In this document: piece after piece, positions 8,468 through 16,892 of the stretch
Position numbering within the stretch: the first letter of the stretch is position 1
Layout of the letters: every line of letters begins with the position of its first letter
NCBI GenBank assembly: GCA_002812745.2
Contig: NCSJ02000565.1
Coordinates: forward strand, 1 to 16,892
Reading direction: 5' to 3'
DNA from: Scytalidium lignicola
Taxonomy: Eukaryota > Ascomycota > Leotiomycetes
DNA: 16,892 bases
Made by a program: the position numbers and the translations under genes
The notes under the pieces: model-generated
Told to the model about the DNA's origin: nothing
What the model saw: only the letters and a program-made list of their open reading frames with translations
The model's database searches: none

Positions 8468-10348
8468 GTGAATTATTCTTGATATTCTCTAATCGAACAT
8501 CCCGTAGTTACGGAAAACGTCAACTAACATTAAATACATCTGTCTCAATCATCACTAGGCCCGCTCCCCCCTCTAATGTATATAAGGTCTTTACCTATGG
8601 AGGACAGCCTAAGAAAAGCTTAGCTTTTTGAGTTTTGTTATCAAGTTGAATAAACATTTGGCAATAGAGATTTCGATTGATCAGCCGCTAGGATGGATGA
8701 ATGGGGTGTATCACATAGGGTCTCTTAGGCTTGGGAGGCGGAGTGGAACGAGATTAGAGGGCCCATACCTAGAGAGCTTGAATAAATGACTCTGGAACTT
8801 CCAGCCCTGTATAGGACAGCATACATCCTTTAATGAAGCCGTCACTGGGCAGGCAAATTCTACTTACTGTGAGAGTTGCAAGTACTTTCTACCGGGTGTC
8901 CTACAGGCGGTCTCCCCTCAATAACGTCTGTCTTCTACAAAACGAATCCTCTATACATGATAACATGAATGAAAATCCCGAGTATTGCAATTCCTGACAT
9001 GAAACTCTACCGACAAACATCTATGAGATATTGAACGGTGGTTGGATGTGAAAGGAAACTGTGCTTTAGGGAAGTTTTTGGTTTTGAGGGATGCTGCAGT
9101 CTTCGGCAACGGCTTCATTTTGAGCCGTATTTTGGCTGTAAAAGAGGATTGTGACTTACGTAGAGTCACAGAAGAGGCGTTCAGCCTCCCTCTCGGGCGG
9201 CCACTCGGTTGGGAGGACAAACTGTGTTCTTGGTGGTGGTTCAATTTTAAAATTCTTTTCGATTTTCAAGAGCGCGTGTCCTACGCTCTACGATTCCATG
9301 ATATGGTACTTCCTGTGGCTTATCAGGGCGGAACTAGGTCTGGATTTAAGAGCTTTGCTGCAGAAATGGCGACTCGCTGCACCCAATAACAGATTGCCTC
9401 GAAAAAATGATTCACGCGAGGCAAAACAGTTACGTCTTCTCAGCTACCTAATCATATCTGACTCTATTATTGCCTCTCTTTTTTACTCTCCTTCTTAAGA
9501 GCTATATCTTACTCTGGAAAGTCCCTTCCGAGTTCGCGCAACAAACCCCAGCCAGGAAAAGAGTGACAGAGGTATGAACAAAGCATCACGGGTTTGGCGC
9601 GCCTCATACAATTTCGAATCGTTGGATCATGAAGTCTAATTATAGACTAGCCACACGTTCAGGAAGCTGCATCGCCGAGGCCACCCTCACCCATATTGTT
9701 AAATAAGGGCATCAAGAGTCTAGTCACTCTACGAAGCCTTTTCTGTTCACCGCATTAATAGAATAACATCTCCGCCGGAAAGATAAGTTTGCTTCCTTGC
9801 ATTGTAGTCATCACAACAACCAGAAACCGCAGCGTGCCACTCCAGCTAGGGTCCTCCTTAAGCAACTTGATAGCAGGTTGCCGCCAGTCTCATGCAATAC
9901 GGGCTCTCCATTCTAAGACACAGAGAAAGTCCACGTGGCTTTTCCCTCACAGTAACTAGGCAATGCTAGGGGTGTACGCTATTAACCAATATCCTAGCAG
10001 TACTCACAAGCCATGATGTAAGGTGGAAGACGCATTGCTAGCGACATGTATAGATGGCAGGCGATTACGATAGCTAAAAAATAAGTCCCTTTTAGTTATG
10101 CTATTTTAGTCCTCTAGAGCTAAAACTTGCTCCGGCAAAGAGGCAGAGACGATCTAGGCCCCTTAGTTTAGTCTTCCTTGATTCCTTGAACCTCACTCGG
10201 CCTCAAACCGTCTTTTCTATCTTTAGCCAATAAGCATCATAAGAAGCAGATCTCAAATGTTATAGGAACGACTTGGACAAAGATAGGATCTCAACAGCGT
10301 TCTCTGCTGCTAGTCTCTGTTATTTAGAGATCCAGGTTCCAACTCAGG
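8468..10348. other. Intergenic, no convincing gene
   Basis: About 1.9 kb downstream of the SNF2 gene. Overlapping open frames of about 100 codons exist on both strands around 8950-9500, but none has a recognisable domain or a clear start and splice context. One minus-strand frame ending in TAA at 9156-9158 uses GC-rich codons (a segment reading PPPRTQFVLPTEWPPERE) and has a TAG at 9288-9290. It could be a small gene remnant. Nothing else supportable was seen, and no tRNA-like structure was recognised. Confidence 0.5.
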
Positions 10349-10630
10349 TGTGAGAATTCAAATGGCAGGGTGCTATACAAGCAGTAGGTTAGGCAACGGG
10401 GGTGCGATAGGTATACGACGAGAGTACAATGGGTCTACAAACGATGCTTTAATTCATTAACTCTAAATACTGAACTAATTGATACTGTTCTTAATCTATC
10501 TTTAGGGCCCTTTTTATGCTTCCTAGCGCTTCGCTTGGGTCCCTATGCGCACTACTCAAATATGGCTACAGGGCTAGAAACCCTCTGCACGTGACCCTAT
10601 CAGATGCCTGGCATATTTGCGTCTGTCACA
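10349..10630 (-). repeat. Doubtful LTR-like relic
   Basis: TGTGA at 10349-10353 and TCACA at 10626-10630 form short inverted termini around 282 bp whose texture recalls fungal LTRs. If read on the minus strand, the sequence after the end is CCTGAGTTGGAACCTGG. This is not a standard primer-binding site starting directly with TGG. There is no target duplication and no internal retrotransposon coding sequence nearby. The call is weak. Confidence 0.2.
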
Positions 10631-10977
10631 ATAGCCCTTACTGGTCCCATCACGCGAGGGCACGAGTATAATTTTTCTTTATTCCTGGTTAGAGGTCTTT
10701 TTTACCTTGTTTCCATTGACAATTTCTGACTTAATAACAGAGCCTTTGCCGCGGGATCGTGTAAAGAACTCTTCTAGTAATTCCTTTTTAGGTATTAAGG
10801 ATACTGAAACAGTAACTTGCACGGATTAGTAGATAAGAGATATTAATAAAACAAATTATACAGAGAGATTTAGGAAGGAATTTATAGAGGGAAGAGTAGT
10901 ACCCTCTTTAAAAGCATTTATGTTAAACCAACTTATACTATAAGCAAAGCACTAGGTATATTTTTGGAAAGTATCTA
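10631..10977. other. AT-rich spacer, nothing recognised
   Basis: About 350 bp of low-complexity, AT-leaning sequence between the LTR-like segment and the MITE. No open frame or repeat structure stands out. Confidence 0.5.
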
Positions 10978-11195
10978 CGTAAGGGGGTGTCAACAATGAA
11001 TCGCCATCCCTGGTAAACTGATAAACCAATCATCTGCAGTGGATAGCTAAAATCCACACTGCTTTAATATTATTAAGCGACTCTCCATACAATTATTCCA
11101 CTGAAAATTGAAATGGCGAGAGGAAATCTCCTGATTTGGCTAAAAAAATCTCTCGCTTGCAGGGGATGGCGATTCATTGTTGACACCCCCTTACG
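10978..11195. mobile_element. 218-bp MITE with 33-bp perfect terminal inverted repeats
   Basis: The left terminal repeat 10978-11010 (CGTAAGGGGGTGTCAACAAT...CCATCCC) is the exact reverse complement of 11163-11195. TA flanks both sides (10976-10977 and 11196-11197), as expected for a Tc1/mariner or pogo/Fot-type insertion. The 152-bp interior has no open frame, so this is a non-autonomous element needing a transposase from elsewhere. The perfect inverted repeats imply a recent insertion or little decay since. Because the junction itself reads TACGTA, the exact target duplication could be shifted by a base or two. Confidence 0.9.
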
Positions 11196-11373
11196 TACTT
11201 TAGGTTCCTTAGGAACTTATTTAAGCTCTTTGAGTATACTTATTAAAACTTGACAAAAATGATATAAGAGAATAAACGTTAGATTAAGTATAATTGGCTA
11301 AAAAGCGAGAAGTCAAAACACGTGACGATATGGTAAATCTTGCTTAAAATGATCATGCTTGGCTTAGGTGAGC

Positions 11374-11430
11374 TGCTCAGGGTGCTCAGGGTGTTCAGGT
11401 GAGTTGCTCAGGTTACTCAGGCGAGTTGAC
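11374..11430 (+). repeat. Short degenerate tandem repeat, TGCTCAGGG units
   Basis: Adjacent copies of a 9-nt unit (GCTGCTCAGGG TGCTCAGGG TGTTCAGGT) continue as looser variants (GAGTTGCTCAGG, TTACTCAGG). The repeat overlaps the far end of the F-box pseudogene frame, where it supplies the final stop. Confidence 0.6.
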
Positions 11431-11823
11431 TGAGCCGAGGGTGATTAGCGCCTGAGCAAGAGCGGCAAGCTTACTAACTGAATGCGATGCGCAAGAAAGA
11501 GAAAATTGATCCATAATACTGTATCCAGTCCCGAAACCCACGCCCCCAGAGTAGACTGGGCGGACAGGTGTAGTCTGCCGTCCTTTATAGAACTTAACAT
11601 GTCTACCAAGACCGGGACTTTCTAAGAGTGTTCAAAGATACTTGAATAAAGAACCCTGCCTTTTGTCGTCTAGTGAGGAATAGAGGAGAGGCTCGATGAG
11701 GGTGTGGAAGCGGCGAGAGGTTCGAGAGAGACTTGCAAGGTCCCTCTTCTGGCAATAGCTACCCTTTTCAACATATGCGAAGATGTCGTTCAGAACCTCG
11801 TTCAGAAGGTCGTTAAATGACAT
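11413..11823 (-). pseudogene. F-box protein pseudogene with premature TGA
   Basis: From ATG at 11823 the minus strand reads MSFNDLLNEVLNDIFAYVEKG, then about 40 more residues including LASLSRTSRRFHTLIEPLLY. This is the pattern of fungal F-box domains (LPNEIL..I..YL...DL..LS.TSRR......PLLY), which dock to Skp1 in SCF ubiquitin ligases. The usual Pro after the first Leu is Leu here. The frame stops at TGA (11632-11634) after FKYL. Beyond it the same frame continues open as TLLESPGLGRHVKFYKG to TAA at 11413-11415, and family logic expects Arg (CGA) where TGA stands. After about 20 residues past the stop, resemblance fades, so the gene is also 3'-truncated. An upstream in-frame ATG at 11919 would add a hydrophobic 32-residue extension that I regard as spurious. 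Confidence 0.6.
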
Positions 11824-11986
11824 TTTGTAGGTTGAATATGGATAGAAAACTACGGGCTGAAAGCAGAGAATAATGACCTGGATGACATGAATTTTGAGAA
11901 AAGCAAGTGGGTTGAACAATTGATTAATTAGTCTAAGAAGTGACAGGTTTAGGCTACCGTATTAACTGGCATATAACCCACCCCCC

Positions 11987-12434
11987 TAGGTGGCCCGTGC
12001 GAGACAAATGCCCTCTCAGGGAGGCCTAATAGCTAGGTCCTCTCGTCCTCAGCAAACCTCTTTTCTGGCAAAGCAGCAGCTAAAGGATATCTCGCTAAGC
12101 GTGAGGTCACAGACTTTGACTACAAGTGCGATTGCGGGATTCTTTGCCTCTTTTTTCAGCTTGCCATTCGACTTCGTGAAGACGAGGTTGCAGAAGCAAC
12201 AGAAGGCACCCGATGGAACTTTCCCATACAAGAGTATGAGTGACTGCTTTGGAAAGGTAGAAGAGGGATTGTTGCGCTTCTATCGCGGATTCAGCACCTA
12301 CTATGTTAGGATCGCTCCCCGCGCGTAAGTTTGACCCGAGTCTGGCATGAGGCCAAATCACTGAACTTTTGATAACAAGAAACAGTATGACAACCTTGAT
12401 TGTTGCCGATTACCTTAGATTTATCACAAAATAA
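11987..12434 (+). pseudogene. 3' fragment of mitochondrial oxoglutarate/malate-type carrier
   Basis: The frame runs 11990-12324, then a 61-nt intron (12325-12385, GTAAGT...ACAG), then 12386-12434 ending ITK-stop. It contains the third carrier repeat: SAIAGFFASFFSLPFDFVKTRLQ with the signature P-x-D-x-x-K-x-R, then FYRGFSTYYVRIAP and MTTLIVADYLRFITK. This fits the C-terminal third of the SLC25 2-oxoglutarate/malate (dicarboxylate) carrier of the mitochondrial inner membrane, normally about 300-330 aa. The first two repeats are missing. The sequence starts just after CCCCCCTAG, which looks like an old splice acceptor. The first 35 codons no longer resemble the family, two residues seem lost before EEGLLRF, and the usual APHA reads APRA. 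It is therefore a truncated, decaying copy, not a functional carrier. Confidence 0.75.
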
Positions 12435-12792
12435 ATAACCAGTCTATGATAAATGATTGGAAAGGGAAACTCGGCCTTTGTCCGTGAAAATCCTGAAATA
12501 GAGTCCTAGGAAGGAGTTGGAAGTCTTGCAGATCATTGATCACTCTTTGGATAGATGTCGTTGAAGCGGCTTTTTGTTGAATACCCTCTTAGCCGCATTG
12601 CCATACCATGTCATATCCTCAACTGAATAGTCAATTCGTTTAATCAACCAGTTTCACTTGGAACCAATATGCAATCGGTCGTGAAATTGAACCTTGGAAA
12701 TGGAGCTGATGTGACAGACTTCATTCAGTTCGTATTCTAATATCCCTGTAGACAAAACGTCTCGCTATGTAACCCCTGGAATCAATTCACAC
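12435..12792. other. Spacer between convergent gene relics
   Basis: About 360 bp between the stop of the carrier relic (plus) and the stop of the TRM7 relic (minus). No coding frame is seen. It may represent the original shared 3' intergenic region if both relics came in one duplicated segment. Confidence 0.5.
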
Positions 12793-13386
12793 CTATCCCC
12801 TTAGATGTGTTTTCCCATAAGCACCACCAGTAGCTTTCCTCATCTCCAGAGCGCGTCTGTAAGGAGACGCAGTGGGTGGTTGCACAGGATTAAGGGTTAC
12901 GCGATCCTTTGGTAGGTGATATGAAGCATCCGCATCAAAAGCAGAGAGATCTTCACAAGCAAGGAAAGGCGCGATCCATCTCCCATTCTGACAAGCATTA
13001 GCCTCATCATCAGGAAATGTAACCTCAATAATCCCATCCGCAGACTTCGACGCAGATTTAAAGTTGCCGGTTGACCAAGTACGCTTCCCAGGATCTTGCA
13101 AACGAGTAGAAGCACACAACAGGAGCCTGGTGCGCCTTCAACTTGACCATTTTGTCTGGCCTGTCGCTAACGCCTATCGACTCTTTAAGACTAGCTTTGA
13201 ATCCATCCGGAGGAGAAAAGTTTAAACACACAATGAATGCTTCAACACTACTAGCTCGACTCAACCTGGGTTTTGCACCACCACCCTCTCGAAAATCTTG
13301 AGCTGTGCAAATAGTAGGTTGACATTCCTGCCCCTGAATATCTTTGCTACAAACTTCCCGGCGGGTCGAAGGACGCACGGGGCTAT
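12793..13386 (-). pseudogene. 3' fragment of TRM7-like tRNA 2'-O-methyltransferase, frameshifted
   Basis: Minus-strand homology runs over three frames. Near 13386-13285 it reads [21 protein letters not shown], with the conserved Lys of the FtsJ/RrmJ K-D-K-E tetrad. Then, after loss of one base in a GTGGTGGTG run near 13285, it reads [20 protein letters not shown] with the tetrad Glu. After a second shift between about 13058 and 13120, it reads WIAPFLACEDLSAFDADASY and PVQPPTASPYRRALEMRKAT to TAG at 12793-12795. This is the order found in Trm7, which 2'-O-methylates anticodon-loop nucleotides of tRNAs. The N-terminal half with the SAM-binding core is absent, and a possible splice acceptor (TCCTCTCAG) precedes residue one. 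Two frameshifts and the truncation make it non-functional. Confidence 0.75.
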
Positions 13387-13743
13387 CTGAGAGGACGAGT
13401 CGATGGGGTGAGACGCATGTCGGGGTTGGTCGGATCGTGGGGTCTAGCGCGTGGAGGAGAGGAATCGTTGCGGGGTTGGTGATATCTCGAAGAGTTTACC
13501 AATGGTGCCTTAGTGATGAGGCTATCCGAGTGCACGTGACCCGACTCTTGTATTTATACTTAACTGCTTCCCGCGCAACAACCCCTTCTTTTCTCTTTAG
13601 CTTAGTATTCTTGCATATAAGACCACCCTTAAATGTTACCTGATCGCGCCTCCCGTGCTGATGATACGTGACGAATAAAAGGCCTGCACAATTTCTATCC
13701 GTGCAGCAGGTTGCGAACCAAATTGATCCTGAATCGTCAACAA
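13387..13743 (+). promoter_or_regulatory. Upstream region of the Zn2Cys6 gene
   Basis: About 360 bp before the transcription factor ATG. It contains a TATTTATA box-like element at 13551-13558 and a CACGTGAC motif at 13533-13540. CACGTG is the binding site of bHLH factors such as Cbf1. The open frames seen here lack recognisable content. Whether these elements act on the gene is inferred from position only. Confidence 0.35.
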
Positions 13744-16149
13744 ATGCCCATGTCTTCAGACGATGGCACGCCTCGAGTGGCGAAGAAGCGTAAAAGATAT
13801 GGCGAGAGGACAAAGGTCACTCGTGCATGCGATCTGTGCAAAATGTGATGCCGACTTTGGCCCCTTCGTATTTCGATTGACCAATTTGCTGACATTTGGC
13901 ATTAAATCCAGGAGGAAGATCAAATGCAATGGCATACGGCCGTGTGAGTTCTGCTCTCGAGCAAAGGTCAGCTGCACGTTTGATTCTGCCTATGCAAGAG
14001 GCCGAGTGCCTTATATTTCCACGGCCCCTAACGTTGAAACTGGAAGCAACACGATTCCAGCGGAAGATATAATGACTCCCAGCGAGAGCCCTTCTGTTTC
14101 CGGGCAGCAGTACTTGGCGGGACCGACTGCGGAAGTGACACAACCTTCTTCAGGAATGCAGAGCAACGATTGTTCATCGAGCTACCTTGCGCCCTCAACC
14201 TCAGCATACGTGGTGACATCATCGCAGGATTCCACAGAGCCCTCTCAGACTGATTTCGAAGGACATTACGTCGGTCCCGCGTCAGGGGTCTCATTTTTGC
14301 TCAGGGTTCAGAAACGCTTACATCAGGCCATCTCATTCTCTCATCCTAGTAGCATCTTCACCTTTGGTGACGCCCTTTTGCATCCTCCTGAGCTCGACCT
14401 GTCCTTTTGCATGATGCTCCCCAGGGGCGATGCTCAGCGATTGTTAGACCGGTATTTCGATTTCGCAATGCCGACGTACCGTTTCCTTCACAGGCCCACA
14501 ATTCAGGAGTGGTTCGAAGAGTTTTATGACACCCTTGGTACCATGCACGATGCCCACAGCGCTCCAGCTAAGGTCGCTTTGCTCTTCATGGTTCTCGCTC
14601 AGGCGAGAGTGTATATGCCTGACAATGACAGACCAGGTCCATCAGATCTGAAGTCAGTGATTCCTCTGGGACCGGCTAGTGATCTTGCTAATATTTAAAA
14701 TGTACAGTACACGATACTACCTGGCAGCTGAGCATCATCTCGCCAAGGAGACGGGCTCAATACAGTTGACAAGTGTTCAGGCACGCTTGACTCAATGCTA
14801 TTACCTTCTCACACAATCTCGCATTAATCATTGCTGGAATTTGTTCGGCACAGTGTCCCGTTTGGCGCTTGCAATTGGTCTCAACAGAAACAAACCACCT
14901 GATGCGACAAGTGGATTACACCGGGTCGAATCTGAATGTCGCCGCCGCACGTTCTGGTGTGCCTACACTCTGGACACGTATCTTAGTGCCGCTTTGGGTC
15001 GACCGCGGTCATTTCACGACGATGACATAGACACTGAGCTTCCGGCCAGTGTTGATGACCAAGAACTAATATCAGACCAGGCCAACACGCCTACTTTTGA
15101 CAGGGGCCCATCAATGATGCTTGCTCCACTTGCACACTTCAAGTAAGTGTACCTGCTCGTGTCAAGACCAATAGTTAACAAGACAGGATCGCTCAAATAA
15201 TGAGCAAAATACTGCGTGATCTTTACTCTATTAAACCCATTTCAGCTAGTCGACGAGTAGTCTTAATGGAGAGGATCTCGAAAGACCTGAGCGACTGGCG
15301 AGTCGAGTTGGCACGGTTTCTGGATGCTGATATCTTCAGCACTTCATTACTGATTCCTATCTTTCAACGGCAACGGAATGTTCTCAACCTTACTTACTGG
15401 CATGCAATTATCCTCACTCATCGACCCTTAGTACTGAATAACTTTGCGGAGCTTTCACGAAAAGCCAGGAGCTCAGGTAATGGAGCCTCACAAATTGAGG
15501 AAAGTGTGCAGCAGTGCCTAATGGCTGCGATGAACACCGTAAATACGATTGATGATATCACGCGAAACCGGCAAATGTTTCGCTCGTTCTGGGTTCGAGT
15601 CCCTTGAATCATTGATGCGGGGAAGATACTCATTGACTACAGATCGCTGCGTACTTTGCCTTTAACGCAATCATCCTGCTTTACGTCTACGTAATTCAGA
15701 ACCAACAAGCTCCACCAGAGGTCTACAGTATCTATTTTTCAGCCGCTGCCCGATGCCAGACTCATCTCTCAGGCATCGCTGAGAAGGGATCACTCTCAGA
15801 GCGCTATTGCCTCGTGTTAGAAGAACTGCGGGTTGAAGCTTTACGCCAGACAACTCGCATGGCCCCGTCGATGGTAAGTTTGGGGGGGATTGAAAACCAC
15901 CCACAAGAAACTGGTTTCCAGACCTCGTCAATACCCACGGATGGCAGCCCCGGGACCGTCACGAGTTACACAGGTCAAACTGGGGATGCTGCAATTATAA
16001 ATAGTATGCCGGTTTCTGAGCCTGAGGAATACTCAGGCTGGGACCAATTCTATTCAATGGTCTCCTTTGGGCTTGGAAATCTCGATGTCTCTACAATTAC
16101 GATTCAGCACAGCTCTGAGGGCGAACATCAACATCCAAACGCCCCCTAA
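13744..16149 (+). CDS. Zn2Cys6 transcription factor with fungal middle homology region
   Basis: The model joins 13744-13844, 13912-14652, 14708-15142, 15187-15592 and 15643-16149: 2190 nt, 729 aa, in frame throughout. The first intron splits the zinc cluster. Spliced, it reads C29-x2-C32-x6-C39-x5-C45-x2-C48-x6-C55, a perfect binuclear cluster, preceded by a KKRKR nuclear signal (14-18). Residues about 60-190 are a Ser/Thr/Pro-rich linker. From about 200 to 470 lies the fungal-specific factor domain (RYFDFAMPTYRFLHRP; NLFGTVSRLALAIGLNR). Exon 5 gives YFAFNAIILLYVYVIQ, and the tail is Ser/Gly-rich. It should bind CGG-type DNA sites and control unknown targets. Two donors are unusual (GTCAGT at 14653, GTTCGA at 15593), but splicing there restores family-like sequence. 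A possible in-frame 48-nt intron at 15874-15921 would give 713 aa. No break is seen and the gene looks functional. Confidence 0.85.
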
Positions 16150-16176
16150 TCACGTGACAAGTCATTATTACTTCAG

Positions 16177-16556
16177 TAGAATTTGTTCGGCTTGGAGAAA
16201 CATCGTCAGGAATGCACACGACTAGCCTGTTTAATCTCATCTCTAGATATGATGCCGGCCTTATAAAGTCGGGTCGCCATAAGATCCAATACCGCCCGGA
16301 AGTAGCGAGCCAAGCTCTCAATCTACCAGTCATGTAAGACTGATGGTTCTTTCGATAGTGTTTCTAGTACATGAAATGCTCCCGGGACCACGAAACAGCA
16401 TCCGCGATGACTCATGAGTTCGTTGCGTTCGGTCCCACACTATATCGAGTGGCTGACCTCATTATTCTTAGCAGGAGAGCCCACTTGTGGAAATTAAAGG
16501 TGAAGGCACTTGACTTTTTGGCGGACTATATCGACTATGTGGAAAAGACCATTTAG
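16177..16556 (+). pseudogene. Unrecognised 3' gene fragment, two exon-like blocks
   Basis: After an acceptor-like ACTTCAG at 16170-16176, one frame reads EFVRLGETSSGMHTTSLFNL and continues through SRYDAGLIKSGRHKIQYRPE. A 66-nt intron at 16302-16367 (GTAGCG...TTTCTAG) keeps the phase and joins to a block ending RRAHLWKL...LADYIDYVEKTI-stop at 16554-16556. Both blocks look like real protein in composition and codon use, but I do not recognise the family. No start codon with an upstream exon is visible: the region before is the transcription factor's stop and a TGA at 16155-16157. It is probably a 5'-truncated relic like those at 11987-13386. Alternatively it is an extra alternative exon set of the preceding gene, which I consider unlikely. 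Confidence 0.35.
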
Positions 16557-16892
16557 AGCCGCACCCCGGTTTTTTTCTTCTTGCACCCCGCCTAGAGCCT
16601 ACTCAATACCTGATTACCTTCAATAATATTGATAGTATGAATGGATATAATGTTTAGAATACTTAAAAAGGTAAAAAGAAATTATGACTTATGGCTTATT
16701 TGTATGTTAAGAGGGGGTAGTAGACTTGACTTAACTGCTGGGTATCGACCGGCCAAATAGCTTAGAGCTGGATGCTTTTTGTCTTGGTACCTTGAACCAG
16801 TAGGTTCCTCGCAATCAGCTCAGGCACTATCGGCAGTATTTCTATTCACTTATAACTGTATTTATTACTTTCATTTAAAAATAAGAGGTGAT
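16557..16892. other. AT-rich right end, no gene seen
   Basis: About 335 bp with AT-rich runs (16610-16700 and 16840-16892) and a purine tract AAGAGGGGG near 16710 that resembles a polypurine tract. No LTR boundary could be defined, so no element is called. Confidence 0.4.

Noticed and set aside
8951..9498. Three overlapping open frames of 97-115 codons on both strands.
   Set aside because: No recognisable motif and they contradict each other. They are kept only as a comment in the intergenic entry.
10321..10350. GGTTCCAACTC resembling a tRNA T-arm or B box.
   Set aside because: No cloverleaf can be built around it and the B-box consensus is broken, so no tRNA is called.
14653..14707. Apparent frameshift in the transcription factor gene near 14690.
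   Set aside because: A 55-nt intron (GTCAGT...TACAG, with a GCTAAT branch-like site) keeps the frame and joins two family-like segments, so no sequence error or inactivation needs to be assumed.
1..16892. Starship-type giant element or biosynthetic gene cluster.
   Set aside because: No DUF3435 captain recombinase, PKS, NRPS, terpene synthase or typical tailoring enzymes could be read on either strand. A lone transcription factor is not enough.
1..16892. CRISPR array or other prokaryotic defence features.
   Set aside because: No regularly spaced direct repeats are present. The spliceosomal introns and fungal gene families show eukaryotic DNA.

Overview
The window looks like nuclear DNA of a filamentous ascomycete (Pezizomycotina). 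The evidence is a multi-exon SNF2 gene and a Zn2Cys6 transcription factor gene with short spliceosomal introns (44-67 nt), fungal gene families throughout, and a block of extreme AT richness of the kind left by repeat-induced point mutation (RIP). Species or order cannot be fixed from the sequence alone.

Layout. (1) 1-3745: an AT-rich, probably RIP-mutated compartment holding decayed coding relics on the minus strand (555-833 and 3547-3720), an LTR-like segment (989-1219) and one striking GC-richer island at 1276-1806. The island is a TA-flanked element packed with GACCGTACGGTC-type palindromes. (2) 3756-4142 (minus): a GC-rich open frame ending on a perfect splice donor at the edge of the AT-rich block, possibly the first exon of a gene whose remainder lies decayed in that block. 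(3) 4660-8467 (plus): an apparently intact 12-exon SNF2/Rad5-Rad16-like helicase gene (1064 aa by my splicing model). (4) 8468-11400: about 3 kb without a convincing gene, containing a doubtful LTR-like segment (10349-10630) and a clean 218-bp MITE (10978-11195, 33-bp perfect inverted repeats, TA target site). (5) 11413-13386: a graveyard of gene relics, namely an F-box pseudogene (minus), the 3' third of a mitochondrial oxoglutarate/malate-type carrier (plus) and the frameshifted 3' part of a TRM7-like tRNA 2'-O-methyltransferase (minus). The last two converge and may be one duplicated segment. (6) 13744-16149 (plus): an apparently complete Zn2Cys6 transcription factor with a fungal-specific middle homology region (729 aa, or 713 aa if an in-frame 48-nt intron is used). 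(7) 16177-16556: an unrecognised, spliced-looking 3' gene fragment, followed by AT-rich sequence.

The two intact genes are both nuclear regulators (a chromatin or repair ATPase and a transcription factor), but they are 5 kb apart and nothing shows that they work together. No biosynthetic cluster, CRISPR array, rRNA or tRNA was found, and no intact transposase. The main interest lies in the transposon and relic architecture and in the palindromic element.
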